Shown: positions 1 to 7,512 of the stretch, in pieces
How the letters are laid out: each line of letters starts with the position of its first letter
Numbering within the stretch: the stretch's first letter is position 1
Source of the DNA: Flavobacteriales bacterium
GTDB taxonomy: Bacteria > Bacteroidota > Bacteroidia > Flavobacteriales > JASBRU01
Assembly (NCBI GenBank): GCA_030149285.1
Contig: JASBRU010000004.1
Coordinates: 278,063-342,062 of the forward strand
Direction of reading: 5' to 3'
DNA: 64,000 bases
The notes under the pieces: model-generated
Told to the model about the DNA's origin: nothing
Database searches by the model: none
Seen by the model: only the letters and a program-made list of their open reading frames with translations
Position numbers and translations under genes: made by a program

Positions 1-2037
1 GAGCAACCCGTGCCTTTTATATACGAACGTTTAGGCGAGCGATATCACCATTATTTTATTGATGAGTTTCAAGACACTTCAGTTTTGCAATGGAAAAACC
101 TGATGCCTTTGGTTGAAAACTCGGTTTCTAGAGAAGGTGGAAGTACCATGTTGGTGGGCGATGGTAAGCAAGCAATTTACCGTTGGCGTGGCGGAGAGGT
201 AGAGCAGTTTTTGGGCTTATCGGAAAATGAGGACAGCAGCAATAAGGTAAAAGTAGGCGATTCTATTCTCACCAAATTTGAGCGACAAGTAGAAACCTTA
301 GATACCAACTGGCGTAGCTTCTCGGAGATTATTGAATTTAATAATTCCTTTTTTCAGTCGGCAGCAACACGGCTACACAACCCTGCTTACCAGCAACTGT
401 TTGAGAAAGCAACACAAAATATCAACCACAACAAAGGGGGCTATGTGCATATTGAGTACATAGAATATACCGATGATTTTGAGGAACAGAATTGCAAAAA
501 AACCTTGGATACAATCCGAGAGTTAAGGCAAGACGGCTTTACCTATGCAGATATTGCTATCCTGACTAGGAAAAACCAACACGGTACTTTATTGGCCAAT
601 TACCTAATGGATAATCAGGTGCCGGTTATTTCTACCGAATCACTACTCTTATCAAGCTCTAATGAGGTACAGTTTTTAATCTCTTTATTGAGAGTAATTG
701 CCTTTAATGAAGATTACCAAAGCCGACTTTCGGTACTGGAATATATCATCCAAAATTCGGGGCTTGATTTTAGCGATGAGGAGAAACACAATTTACTTTC
801 TTCTTTAGCAAAGACCACGATAGTAGGCTTTTTTAAAGGCTTAAACGAGCAAGGCTTTGCCATAGATTATTACAAACTGAATACCCTACCCTTATATGAA
901 TTAACCGAAGAAATTGGCAGAAGCTTTAAACTACTAGAAAAGGCAGATGCCTATGTTCAGTTTTTTATGGATGCTGTTTTTGAGTATGCTCAAAAAAGCA
1001 AAGGGGGTCTAAGAGACTTTATTGAATGGTGGGATGAGAAATCAGAAAAGCTATCCATCAACATGCCGGATGATATGGATGCTGTGCGCATTATGACCAT
1101 CCATAAATCGAAAGGGTTGGAGTTTCCGGTGGTGTTATTTCCTTTTGCCAATTGGGAAGCACAAGGGGAGAATAACCCTAGATTATGGATAGAACTAGAT
1201 GAATCGTACGGACTGCCAACCGCTTTAATCTCTCCAAATAAAAGTCTAGAAGAAACCGAGCCGAAATACCAAAAAGTATATCAAGATTATAAAGCCAAAG
1301 TACAGTTAGATAACCTGAACTTGCTATATGTAACCTTTACCAGACCGGAACAAAGGTTGTATGTATTTACCAGTCCAACAGGCAGGTCTAGAAACCTATC
1401 GGAATACATTACGGGCTACTTAAAAGACAAAGATATTTTTGAAAAAGACAAGCAAGTATACACTTTTGGTGAACCCCAACCCAACAAGCCTGACCACCAC
1501 CAAAAGCCCGAGACCATACTCTTTGAAGAAACCATTTCTGAAGACTGGCGAGACCGCATTTTTGTGAGTAAGTCTGCACCACTTATTTGGGAGGTAGACG
1601 ACGTAAGCAATGCCACCGAATGGGGTAACTTGGTACACACGGCTATGTCCAGAATAAGAGTAGTATCAGATTTGCCCGATGCCATAGAAAGCATGTATTT
1701 AGAGGGCTTGATGGATGCTGAGAACAAAGTAAAGATTGAAAGTTTGGTAAAAAGATTACTCTCGATGCCAGAGATACAACCTTATTTTGAGGAAGGCTTG
1801 GAAGTAAAATTAGAATCAGATTTATTACTAACCAATGGCGATAGCTTGCGACCGGATAGGGTGGTGATTCATAACCCAATCCACGCTACCATATTAGATT
1901 ATAAAACTGGTGGGGCAGATGCTTCGCATACCCAACAGCTAGATGAATATGCACATGTATTAGAGCAAACCGGCTTTGAAAAAGTAAACAAGGTATTGGT
2001 ATACTTGGGCAAAGAACAATTCATTAAGCGTTGGTAA
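1..2037 (+). CDS. AddA/RecB-like UvrD-family helicase-nuclease, 5' end outside window
   Basis: This is the C-terminal part of a superfamily 1 helicase fused to a RecB-type nuclease, the catalytic subunit of an AddAB/RecBCD-like double-strand break resection enzyme. The frame is open from base 1, so the N-terminus with the Walker A motif lies upstream. Visible motifs in order are the Walker B box DEFQDT, motif III (VGDGKQAIYRWRGG), motif IV (DTNWRS), motif V (TIHKSKGLEFPVV) and motif VI (LYVTFTRPEQRL). Near the C-terminus are PDRVV and ILDYKTG, the PD-(D/E)XK nuclease signature. kbl follows 35 bp downstream. The likely partner, an AddB-like protein, is encoded about 12.5 kb away on the minus strand. 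Known from the family: helicase and nuclease activity. Inferred: pairing with that AddB-like protein. Confidence 0.93.
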   Translation, partial: EQPVPFIYERLGERYHHYFIDEFQDTSVLQWKNLMPLVENSVSREGGSTMLVGDGKQAIYRWRGGEVEQFLGLSENEDSSNKVKVGDSILTKFERQVETLDTNWRSFSEIIEFNNSFFQSAATRLHNPAYQQLFEKATQNINHNKGGYVHIEYIEYTDDFEEQNCKKTLDTIRELRQDGFTYADIAILTRKNQHGTLLANYLMDNQVPVISTESLLLSSSNEVQFLISLLRVIAFNEDYQSRLSVLEYIIQNSGLDFSDEEKHNLLSSLAKTTIVGFFKGLNEQGFAIDYYKLNTLPLYELTEEIGRSFKLLEKADAYVQFFMDAVFEYAQKSKGGLRDFIEWWDEKSEKLSINMPDDMDAVRIMTIHKSKGLEFPVVLFPFANWEAQGENNPRLWIELDESYGLPTALISPNKSLEETEPKYQKVYQDYKAKVQLDNLNLLYVTFTRPEQRLYVFTSPTGRSRNLSEYITGYLKDKDIFEKDKQVYTFGEPQPNKPDHHQKPETILFEETISEDWRDRIFVSKSAPLIWEVDDVSNATEWGNLVHTAMSRIRVVSDLPDAIESMYLEGLMDAENKVKIESLVKRLLSMPEIQPYFEEGLEVKLESDLLLTNGDSLRPDRVVIHNPIHATILDYKTGGADASHTQQLDEYAHVLEQTGFEKVNKVLVYLGKEQFIKRW

Positions 2038-2042
2038 AACTA

Positions 2043-2050
2043 TATATTTG
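2043..2050 (+). promoter_or_regulatory. Probable -7 box for kbl
   Basis: TATATTTG matches the Bacteroidota -7 consensus TAnnTTTG and lies 22 nt before the kbl ATG. No good -33 TTG is visible at the usual spacing, so this is moderate support only. Confidence 0.45.
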
Positions 2051-2072
2051 CTTTTTATAAAAAACACAAGAT

Positions 2073-3269
2073 ATGTACGGCAACATCAAACAACATTTAC
2101 AAGAAGAGTTACAAGCCATAGATGAGGCAGGATTATATAAAAGAGAGCGTATTATTACTACGCCTCAAGGAGCAGAAATAGAAGTATTGACAGGTGAAAC
2201 TGTATTGAACTTTTGTGCCAACAACTACTTAGGCTTATCTAGCCACCCAAAAGTAATTGAGGCTGCAAAAGATGCGCTAGATACTCATGGTTATGGAATG
2301 TCTTCGGTACGTTTTATTTGTGGTACGCAAGACATTCATAAAGAACTGGAGCAAAAAATTGCTGAGTTCTCGGGAACAGAAGATACTATACTTTACGCAG
2401 CGGCTTTTGATGCTAATGGCGGTGTGTTTGAACCATTATTAGGAGAAGGGGATGCTATTATTTCAGACTCTTTAAACCACGCTTCTATTATAGATGGTGT
2501 GCGTTTGTGCAAGGCGGCAAGATACCGTTATGCTAACAATGATATGGCAGACTTAGAAGAGCAGTTAAAGAAAGCCAACCAAGCAGGCCACAGACATAAA
2601 ATTATTGTAACGGATGGTGTATTCTCTATGGATGGCGTAGTAGCTAAACTTGATGAAATATGCGACTTAGCCGATAAGTATGATGCGATGGTAATGGTGG
2701 ATGATTGTCACTCATCTGGTTTTATGGGTAAAACCGGTAGAGGTACTGCAGAGCATTGCGGTGTAATGGGCAGAGTAGACATTATTACCGGAACCTTAGG
2801 CAAGGCCTTAGGTGGCGCTATGGGTGGATATACAACCGGTAAAAAAGAAATCATTGATATGTTGCGCCAACGTTCTCGTCCGTACTTATTTTCTAACTCA
2901 TTAACGCCTGCTATTGTTGGAGCTTCTATTCAGGTATTTGATTTATTGAGCGAGACTACAGAGTTGAGAGATCAACTAATGTGGAACACAGACTACTTTA
3001 AAAAAGGAATTACCGAAGCAGGCTTCGATATTAAAAAAGGAGATTCGCCTATTGTACCTGTAATGTTGTACGATGCCAAGCTATCTCAGCAAATGGCGGA
3101 TAGATTATTAGAAGAAGGTATTTATGTAATTGGGTTCTTTTACCCGGTTGTACCAAAAGGACAAGCGCGTATTCGCGTGCAGCTTTCGGCAGCTCATACC
3201 AAAGAACATTTAGATAAAGCCATAGCCGCCTTCACCAAGGTTGGAAAAGAATTAGGAGTGATATCCTAA
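2073..3269 (+). CDS. kbl: Glycine C-acetyltransferase (2-amino-3-ketobutyrate CoA ligase)
   Basis: A PLP-dependent enzyme of the alpha-oxoamine synthase family that cleaves 2-amino-3-ketobutyrate with CoA to glycine and acetyl-CoA in threonine breakdown. The protein is 398 aa, the length of E. coli Kbl. The PLP lysine is K244 in GTLGKALGG, the same number as in E. coli. Other family motifs are [19 protein letters not shown] and [11 protein letters not shown]. Relatives in the fold (AONS, serine palmitoyltransferase) are less likely because the N-terminus and length fit Kbl. No threonine dehydrogenase gene is in the window. The gene follows the helicase gene at 35 bp, with its own -7-like box, and ends in a strong hairpin terminator. 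Confidence 0.93.
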   Translation: MYGNIKQHLQEELQAIDEAGLYKRERIITTPQGAEIEVLTGETVLNFCANNYLGLSSHPKVIEAAKDALDTHGYGMSSVRFICGTQDIHKELEQKIAEFSGTEDTILYAAAFDANGGVFEPLLGEGDAIISDSLNHASIIDGVRLCKAARYRYANNDMADLEEQLKKANQAGHRHKIIVTDGVFSMDGVVAKLDEICDLADKYDAMVMVDDCHSSGFMGKTGRGTAEHCGVMGRVDIITGTLGKALGGAMGGYTTGKKEIIDMLRQRSRPYLFSNSLTPAIVGASIQVFDLLSETTELRDQLMWNTDYFKKGITEAGFDIKKGDSPIVPVMLYDAKLSQQMADRLLEEGIYVIGFFYPVVPKGQARIRVQLSAAHTKEHLDKAIAAFTKVGKELGVIS

Positions 3270-3271
3270 AC

Positions 3272-3302
3272 AAAAAAGCCCGCTCAATGAGCGGGCTTTT
3301 TT
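3272..3302 (+). terminator. Intrinsic terminator after kbl
   Basis: A GC-rich stem (GCCCGCTC / GAGCGGGC, loop AAT) sits between an A run and a T run, so it can act in both directions. It begins 3 nt after the kbl stop. A near-identical hairpin follows the next gene. Confidence 0.9.
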
Positions 3303-3367
3303 ATGCTTTATGGAAAAGCTATAAAAAAGGAATCTTATATTTAGAGAATCATTATAACAAAAACAAC

Positions 3368-4417
3368 ATGAAAAAAATTATCGCAATAACTTTTGCATTC
3401 CTACTTACACTTAACTTAAATGCACAAACCAATAGTGCTTATGACCTAATAGAAGAAGGGATTGAATTATTTGATAGAGGTGATTTTGAGGGAGCCCTTG
3501 AAAAGTATGATGAGGCTTTAGAGATTGAAGAGAATAATTTGGGAGCAATGTCTGAAAAGGCAAATACTTTAGTTGCTCTAGGAAGGTATAAAGAAGCAGT
3601 AAAACTCTGTAAGTTTTTGATAAAAGAGTCTCCTGATAAGAGATTTGATTTGAGGCTAGATTATACTACATATGGAACAGCCTTGGATTTAATGGGGAAA
3701 GGGAAAAAGGCGGTAAAGATTTATAATAAAGGAATTAAGAAGTTCCCTGGGTACTACTTGCTTCACTATAATAAAGCAATAGCTTTATCGGGACTCAATA
3801 AATATGAAGATGCAATTGAAGCTTTTCAGGCATCTGTAAAAGTAAACCCAATTCATGCAAGCTCTCATAATGGTATTGCTAGAGTATCTTATTCTGTAGA
3901 TAAAATCCCTTCTATACTTGCATTAGGTTGTTTTTTAGTGATTGAGCCAACAGGACAAAGGGCAGAGCAAAACCTTGAACTATTAGAAATGCTATTATCA
4001 TCCGGAATTAAGAGAAATGATGATGGGAGCACCACAATTTTTTTGAACACCGATAATATCTCTGATAAAAAAAGGGAAAATGATTTTTCTATGGTAGAAA
4101 TGATTTTAAATATGTCTGCTGCGCTTGATGTAGATGAATCAAACAAAGAGAAAACAAAACAACAGTTGTTTACTGAAAAATTTGAAACATTGTTTTCCAT
4201 GATAGAAGAACAAGTAGAAACCAATTACGGATTTTATTGGGAGTTTTACGGACCGTATTATTCAGAGCTACATGCTAAGGAATATACAGAGGTTTTCTCA
4301 TATATTATAGCTTCTTCATCGGGAGATAAAGAAGTAACAGATTGGTTAGAAGCAAATGGTGATAAAGTAGATGAATTTAATTCGTGGTCATCTACTTATA
4401 ATTGGAATATGGACTAA
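3368..4417 (+). CDS. Exported tetratricopeptide-repeat protein
   Basis: A 349-aa protein with a signal peptide (MKKIIAITFAFLLTLNLNAQ, cut after NAQ) followed by TPR units at roughly residues 25-190. The helical pairs are of the type LFDRGDFEGALEKYDEAL and LDLMGKGKKAVKIYNKGI. The remaining half has no domain I recognise. An in-frame start 27 codons upstream lies inside the terminator of kbl and would spoil the signal peptide, so the ATG at 3368 was chosen. TPR proteins act as protein-protein scaffolds, and the partner is unknown here. The gene is monocistronic between two matching terminators. The function is not recognised beyond the repeat. Confidence 0.8.
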   Translation: MKKIIAITFAFLLTLNLNAQTNSAYDLIEEGIELFDRGDFEGALEKYDEALEIEENNLGAMSEKANTLVALGRYKEAVKLCKFLIKESPDKRFDLRLDYTTYGTALDLMGKGKKAVKIYNKGIKKFPGYYLLHYNKAIALSGLNKYEDAIEAFQASVKVNPIHASSHNGIARVSYSVDKIPSILALGCFLVIEPTGQRAEQNLELLEMLLSSGIKRNDDGSTTIFLNTDNISDKKRENDFSMVEMILNMSAALDVDESNKEKTKQQLFTEKFETLFSMIEEQVETNYGFYWEFYGPYYSELHAKEYTEVFSYIIASSSGDKEVTDWLEANGDKVDEFNSWSSTYNWNMD

Positions 4418-4418
4418 C

Positions 4419-4449
4419 AAAAAAGCCCGCTCATTGAGCGGGCTTTTTT
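4419..4449 (+). terminator. Intrinsic bidirectional terminator between convergent genes
   Basis: The stem GCCCGCTC / GAGCGGGC with loop ATT has A residues upstream and T residues downstream. It serves the TPR gene on plus and probably the bacilliredoxin gene on minus, whose stop is 19 bp away. It differs from the post-kbl hairpin in one loop base. Confidence 0.9.
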
Positions 4450-4467
4450 AATTATTCAAATGGTAGA

Positions 4468-4881
4468 TTAACAAAATTCGTCAAAAGCCATTTTTAAGTT
4501 TTCGGCAATTAGTTCGGCTGGGCGCCCTTCAATGTGATGACGCTCTATCATGTGCACTAACTCTCCATTTTTGAATAAAGCCATTGCTGGCGAAGAAGGA
4601 GGAAATGGCAACATGTAAGCACGTGCCTTTTCTACCGCTTCTTTATCATTACCTGCAAAAACTGTAATTAGGTTATCAGGCTTTTTATCATAGCTGGCAG
4701 CCATTGTTGCAGCAGGGCGAGCATTACGTGCCGCACATCCACAAACAGAGTTTACCATTACAAGGGTAGTACCTTCTTTACTACCTAATATTTGATCTAC
4801 TTCTTCTGCCGTGCGTGTTTCTTTAAAGCCTGCATTTACAAGCTCTTCGCGCATTGGGGCAACCATATCTTCAGGATACAT
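4468..4881 (-). CDS. BrxA/BrxB-family bacilliredoxin
   Basis: A 137-aa thioredoxin-fold protein of the YphP/YqiW (DUF1094) family. The CGC active site at residues 47-49 sits in NSVCGCAARNARPA, the family signature. Members act as disulfide isomerases or reduce mixed disulfides with low-molecular-weight thiols in the cytoplasm. A longer frame starts with TTG at 4929, but a TAATTTTG -7 box lies at 4934-4927. That puts the transcript start after the TTG, so the ATG at 4881 was chosen, and it also gives the usual family length. The gene is monocistronic. Whether this organism makes bacillithiol is not shown here. Confidence 0.88.
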   Translation of the reverse strand: MYPEDMVAPMREELVNAGFKETRTAEEVDQILGSKEGTTLVMVNSVCGCAARNARPAATMAASYDKKPDNLITVFAGNDKEAVEKARAYMLPFPPSSPAMALFKNGELVHMIERHHIEGRPAELIAENLKMAFDEFC

Positions 4882-4926
4882 ATATCGTGTGTTTTTTGTG
4901 TTATTGTAATACGAGTTTACAGAGTA

Positions 4927-4934
4927 CAAAATTA
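4927..4934 (-). promoter_or_regulatory. -7 box of the bacilliredoxin gene
   Basis: TAATTTTG on the minus strand matches TAnnTTTG. It decides the start codon of the downstream gene, because the upstream TTG overlaps the box itself. Confidence 0.55.
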
Positions 4935-5010
4935 CGAATAAAATTGTTCATGCACCCATCCAATAGTTTAGCCAACTATAGGGGTATTTAAAAAGATAAG
5001 AGAATTGTGA

Positions 5011-5493
5011 TTAGATAAACAAGTAGTCTTTGTAAGAGTCTACTTTGTTGGCTTCGGTAATAGTTTGCAAAGACTCTTTTAGCGTTGCCAATTGCTTAGC
5101 AGATAAAAAAGTAATGCTATAATCCTCTACTACTTTCTGTCCATTTTTGGTAAGGTTTATCTCTAGTTTCTTTCTCAACAGACCTTCGGTAATTTTAAAA
5201 CCGGTTATGTCTTTTTTGTTGATGTAAGAAGTTTTGGCAAATAATTTACTCAATGCAAACTGAGAGGTGATTTCTACCATTTCGGTTTCTGCATCGTATT
5301 TAAAAATAGGCATTCCGGTAAATACATATACCAGTGTTACTACTCCTAAACTTATTAGTCCTAGGTAGCCCAATGCGTAGTTGCTTAATGAACCCTCTAT
5401 AGAGTACATTACGAGGTCTGCAATAGATGTGATAAGCAATACCAGTGCTATCAATCTTATCCAAGTTCTTATTTTTCTGTTGCTAATCTTCAT
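5011..5493 (-). CDS. Small membrane protein with two transmembrane segments and a PH-like tail
   Basis: A 160-aa protein of unknown function. Two hydrophobic helices (about residues 10-30 and 40-60) are followed by a roughly 95-residue soluble tail rich in beta strands (IFKYDAETEMVEITSQ...). This resembles the bacterial PH-like/YcxB type of membrane-attached domain, but I cannot name a family with confidence. The gene stands alone. Its upstream region holds a TACATTTG -7 box overlapped by a perfect 18-bp palindrome, so it may be controlled by a repressor. Confidence 0.65.
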   Translation of the reverse strand: MKISNRKIRTWIRLIALVLLITSIADLVMYSIEGSLSNYALGYLGLISLGVVTLVYVFTGMPIFKYDAETEMVEITSQFALSKLFAKTSYINKKDITGFKITEGLLRKKLEINLTKNGQKVVEDYSITFLSAKQLATLKESLQTITEANKVDSYKDYLFI

Positions 5494-5515
5494 CTATTAG
5501 TTTTTTTCAGGATTA

Positions 5516-5523
5516 CAAATGTA
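5516..5523 (-). promoter_or_regulatory. -7 box of the small membrane protein gene
   Basis: TACATTTG on the minus strand lies 22 nt before the ATG at 5493. It matches TAnnTTTG. Confidence 0.5.
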
Positions 5524-5537
5524 AGAAATTTCTTACA
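5520..5537. promoter_or_regulatory. Perfect 18-bp palindrome, candidate operator
   Basis: TGTAAGAAATTTCTTACA reads the same on both strands and overlaps the upstream half of the -7 box at 5516-5523. A dimeric repressor bound here would block that promoter. No regulator gene is adjacent. Confidence 0.45.
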
Positions 5538-5836
5538 ATTATTTATTAACGTCTGCTGTTAATAAAATCGTATATAATTGTTACGTAAATATTTAGTCAA
5601 TAGTTTGTAGCAGAAGCATATTTTTTCGGAAGTAGGTAACCAATAACCGTGCCGAGGGTTGTAGGACAGCTTCAATTGTTAGACTTGTAAAAGGGGAAAG
5701 GTTGCTTAAAGATTCTATTTTTCAATTTGTTTCTTCATTTCCTTTTGCTTTGATGCAAAACAACCCTCTACTTTCTTTTGCAGCCACCAGAAGTATCTCT
5801 TCATTTTCTTTGCGTGTTTATAGAATTAGAGATCTT

Positions 5837-6216
5837 CCTTTTGTCTTGATACAAAAGGAACAAAAATCAAGGCTGCTCAAAATCCACTAAAAAACTGCGT
5901 TTTACGCTGAAACAAAAGCTGTTTGAGCTCGAAGAGCGAGTTCTTTTGTTTCTATACGCTTAAAAACTTGTTTTTCTTCACATGAATTTTAAGATGCCGC
6001 TTTATTGCTTTCTACGAAAGCAACGAGTCTTCCCTCAGTATAGTGCTTTGTTTGCGTTAAGAATTTTCGAAGCCTTGGAGAAAATTTAGCAAAGCAAGTG
6101 CGGTTTTAGCCTTTAGGCTAAAAATACCTTGGGAAGGCGGTCTTTTCTTTTGCTTCGTTTTCTTTGGACAAGCAAAGAAAATGAAGAGGCATTTGTTTTC
6201 AAGGCAAAATGAACAG
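5837..6216 (+). repeat. Dispersed intergenic repeat, copy 1 (divergent, nested in a larger composite)
   Basis: The left end CCTTTTGTCTTGATACAAAA and the right end TTTTCAAGGCAAAATGAACA are imperfect inverted copies of each other and are themselves palindromic. The left half (to about 6025) matches copy 2 at 12987-13342 in the same orientation. The right half differs. An internal stem-loop bounded by AAACAAAAG (5910-5918) and CTTTTGTTT (5943-5951) is reversed relative to the other copies. Outside it, a perfect 17-bp inverted pair at 5797-5813 and 6172-6188 and a further end-like palindrome at 5741-5763 suggest one element inside another. The right end stops 6 bp short of the tadA stop codon. 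Confidence 0.8.
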
Positions 6217-6222
6217 GTAAAA

Positions 6223-6669
6223 CTATCTTTTCTTCTGAAAAAAAGAAACCAATAACTCCCCTGCTTCTTCTTTAAAAAGTCCGCTTTTTACTTCTGTTTT
6301 GGGGTGTAATAAGTTTTTGGAGTGAACCGAAAACCCGCGTTTTTCATCGGAAGCAGCATATACAATACGGCTTATTTGAGACCAGTACGAAGCTCCTGCA
6401 CACATCACACAAGGTTCTAGGGTAACGTATAGAGTGCAGTCTTTTAGGTATTTGCCACCCAAATAATCGGCGGCGGCAGTAAATACTTGCATTTCGGCAT
6501 GAGCAGTTACATCATTCAAACGTTCGGTAAGGTTGTGGGCACGGGCAATAATACGCTTGTTAGAAACAATTACGGCACCCACCGGTACCTCGTCCAGTTC
6601 GTAGGCTTTTTGGGCTTCTTTCAAAGCCTCTTTCATAAAGTGTTCGTCAGAGTGTATGGTTAAGCTCAT
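6223..6669 (-). CDS. tadA: tRNA-specific adenosine deaminase family protein
   Basis: A 148-aa zinc-dependent deaminase that converts adenosine to inosine at the tRNA wobble position. The zinc and catalytic residues are H57 and E59 (in AHAEM) and C87/C90 (PCVMC). EVPVGAVIV near residues 27-35 is typical of TadA. Length and motifs fit TadA better than guanine or cytosine deaminases, though Bacteroidota carry several close nucleoside deaminases, so a small doubt remains. The 3' end abuts repeat copy 1. The lipoprotein gene lies 14 bp upstream on the same strand and may be co-transcribed. Confidence 0.85.
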   Translation of the reverse strand: MSLTIHSDEHFMKEALKEAQKAYELDEVPVGAVIVSNKRIIARAHNLTERLNDVTAHAEMQVFTAAADYLGGKYLKDCTLYVTLEPCVMCAGASYWSQISRIVYAASDEKRGFSVHSKNLLHPKTEVKSGLFKEEAGELLVSFFQKKR

Positions 6670-6683
6670 TGTAAATCAAAAAA

Positions 6684-7343
6684 TTACTCTATGTACCTAA
6701 ATGTCTGATAAATTTTACCAATATGGCCTCTATTAGCAAAGTCTTCAAAGTTTTTAATAGAAGAGTTTTCATTAGCTAAAAAAGAAATCATTATTGCATT
6801 GAGATTTTCATTCTTTTTTGGAATAGGGATCAAAAACATAATTTTATATATGCCATTATAACCTTGATCAATATAAGCGCTATAGTCAACTTTAACTTCT
6901 GCTAAATACATCTCTTCACCATCAAACTTTTTCTTTCCAACAGAAATTAACTCAAACCCCTCAATGTCTTTCCTAATGCTAGAAGTAAAGTCCTCAAGCA
7001 GACCAAGGGAAGCATTTTTTGTTTTAATTGTTACTTTGTCAGTGTAACCAATAGATAGCTCTTCTGTTACAATGCCATCTTCTATATACTTTAATTTTAT
7101 GTGGTTAATTTTGTCATTCGGGAAAGTAGCCTCAATACCATCAGGGTACTCAATTGCAAATCTTGAAGCAGGTAAGCCCATATCTTTGCAAGAATTTTCA
7201 TCAGCAACATAAATATTATTAAATGTATGCTTTTCTACTTCAGGCATAGGTCCGAGGTCTGCTTTAGCAGGAATTGTCTGGTAGTTAAATTCACAAGAAG
7301 TAATTATTAATAAGAATAGTAATGGGAGTGCATTTTTTTTCAT
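6684..7343 (-). CDS. Hypothetical lipoprotein
   Basis: A 219-aa protein with a type II signal peptide: hydrophobic residues 6-14 and the lipobox ITSC with C17 as the lipidated cysteine. The mature part is mixed alpha/beta with no motif I recognise. It should sit in the outer or inner membrane on the periplasmic or surface side. It precedes tadA by 14 bp. Its promoter is unusually clear: TTG-N19-TACCTTTG, in which the TTG belongs to a remnant of the dispersed repeat. Confidence 0.7.
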   Translation of the reverse strand: MKKNALPLLFLLIITSCEFNYQTIPAKADLGPMPEVEKHTFNNIYVADENSCKDMGLPASRFAIEYPDGIEATFPNDKINHIKLKYIEDGIVTEELSIGYTDKVTIKTKNASLGLLEDFTSSIRKDIEGFELISVGKKKFDGEEMYLAEVKVDYSAYIDQGYNGIYKIMFLIPIPKKNENLNAIMISFLANENSSIKNFEDFANRGHIGKIYQTFRYIE

Positions 7344-7383
7344 AATGAATCCAAAAAGTTAGTAAGTAGATTTAATTTCAAGC

Positions 7384-7413
7384 AAAGGTAAGATATGTTT
7401 GGTATGCTTCAAG
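7384..7413 (-). promoter_or_regulatory. Promoter of the lipoprotein gene, with -33 inside a repeat remnant
   Basis: On the minus strand, TTG (7413-7411), 19 nt, then TACCTTTG (7391-7384). Both boxes and the spacing fit the Bacteroidota housekeeping promoter. Confidence 0.6.
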
Positions 7414-7426
7414 GCAAAATGAACAT
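7407..7426. repeat. Remnant of the dispersed repeat's right end
   Basis: GCTTCAAGGCAAAATGAACA repeats the right end of copy 1 (CTTTCAAGGC-like, 6196-6215) almost base for base and has no interior attached. It is probably a solo end or the trace of an excised element. Confidence 0.5.
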
Positions 7427-7478
7427 AATCAATTATCTACCTTGTTTTTTAGCCAATTAACTATGCATTTCTCCTAAA

Positions 7479-7486
7479 TAGTTTTG
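7479..7486 (+). promoter_or_regulatory. Probable -7 box of aspS
   Basis: TAGTTTTG matches TAnnTTTG, 26 nt before the aspS ATG. The -33 element is not clear. Confidence 0.4.
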
Positions 7487-7512
7487 TAATTTCGCAGCGC
7501 AAAACACAAACT

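Larger units (their letters stand above)
5494..5836. other. Intergenic: promoter region and outer part of a composite repeat
   Basis: No gene is supported here. From left to right it holds the promoter and palindrome of the minus-strand gene (5516-5537), and a 9-bp inverted repeat TTTATTAAC-N7-GTTAATAAA (5542-5566). It also holds a repeat-end-like palindrome (5741-5763) and the left arm of a perfect 17-bp inverted repeat (5797-5813), whose partner is at 6172-6188. Confidence 0.6.

Noticed and set aside
1416..1879. Antisense open frames inside the helicase gene
   Set aside because: They follow the codon pattern of the plus-strand gene in other frames and have no start context or homology signs.
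5702..5890. A 62-codon open frame in the repeat region
   Set aside because: It runs through the palindromic repeat, has no start signal or protein-like composition, and the equivalent stretch in the other copies is not open.
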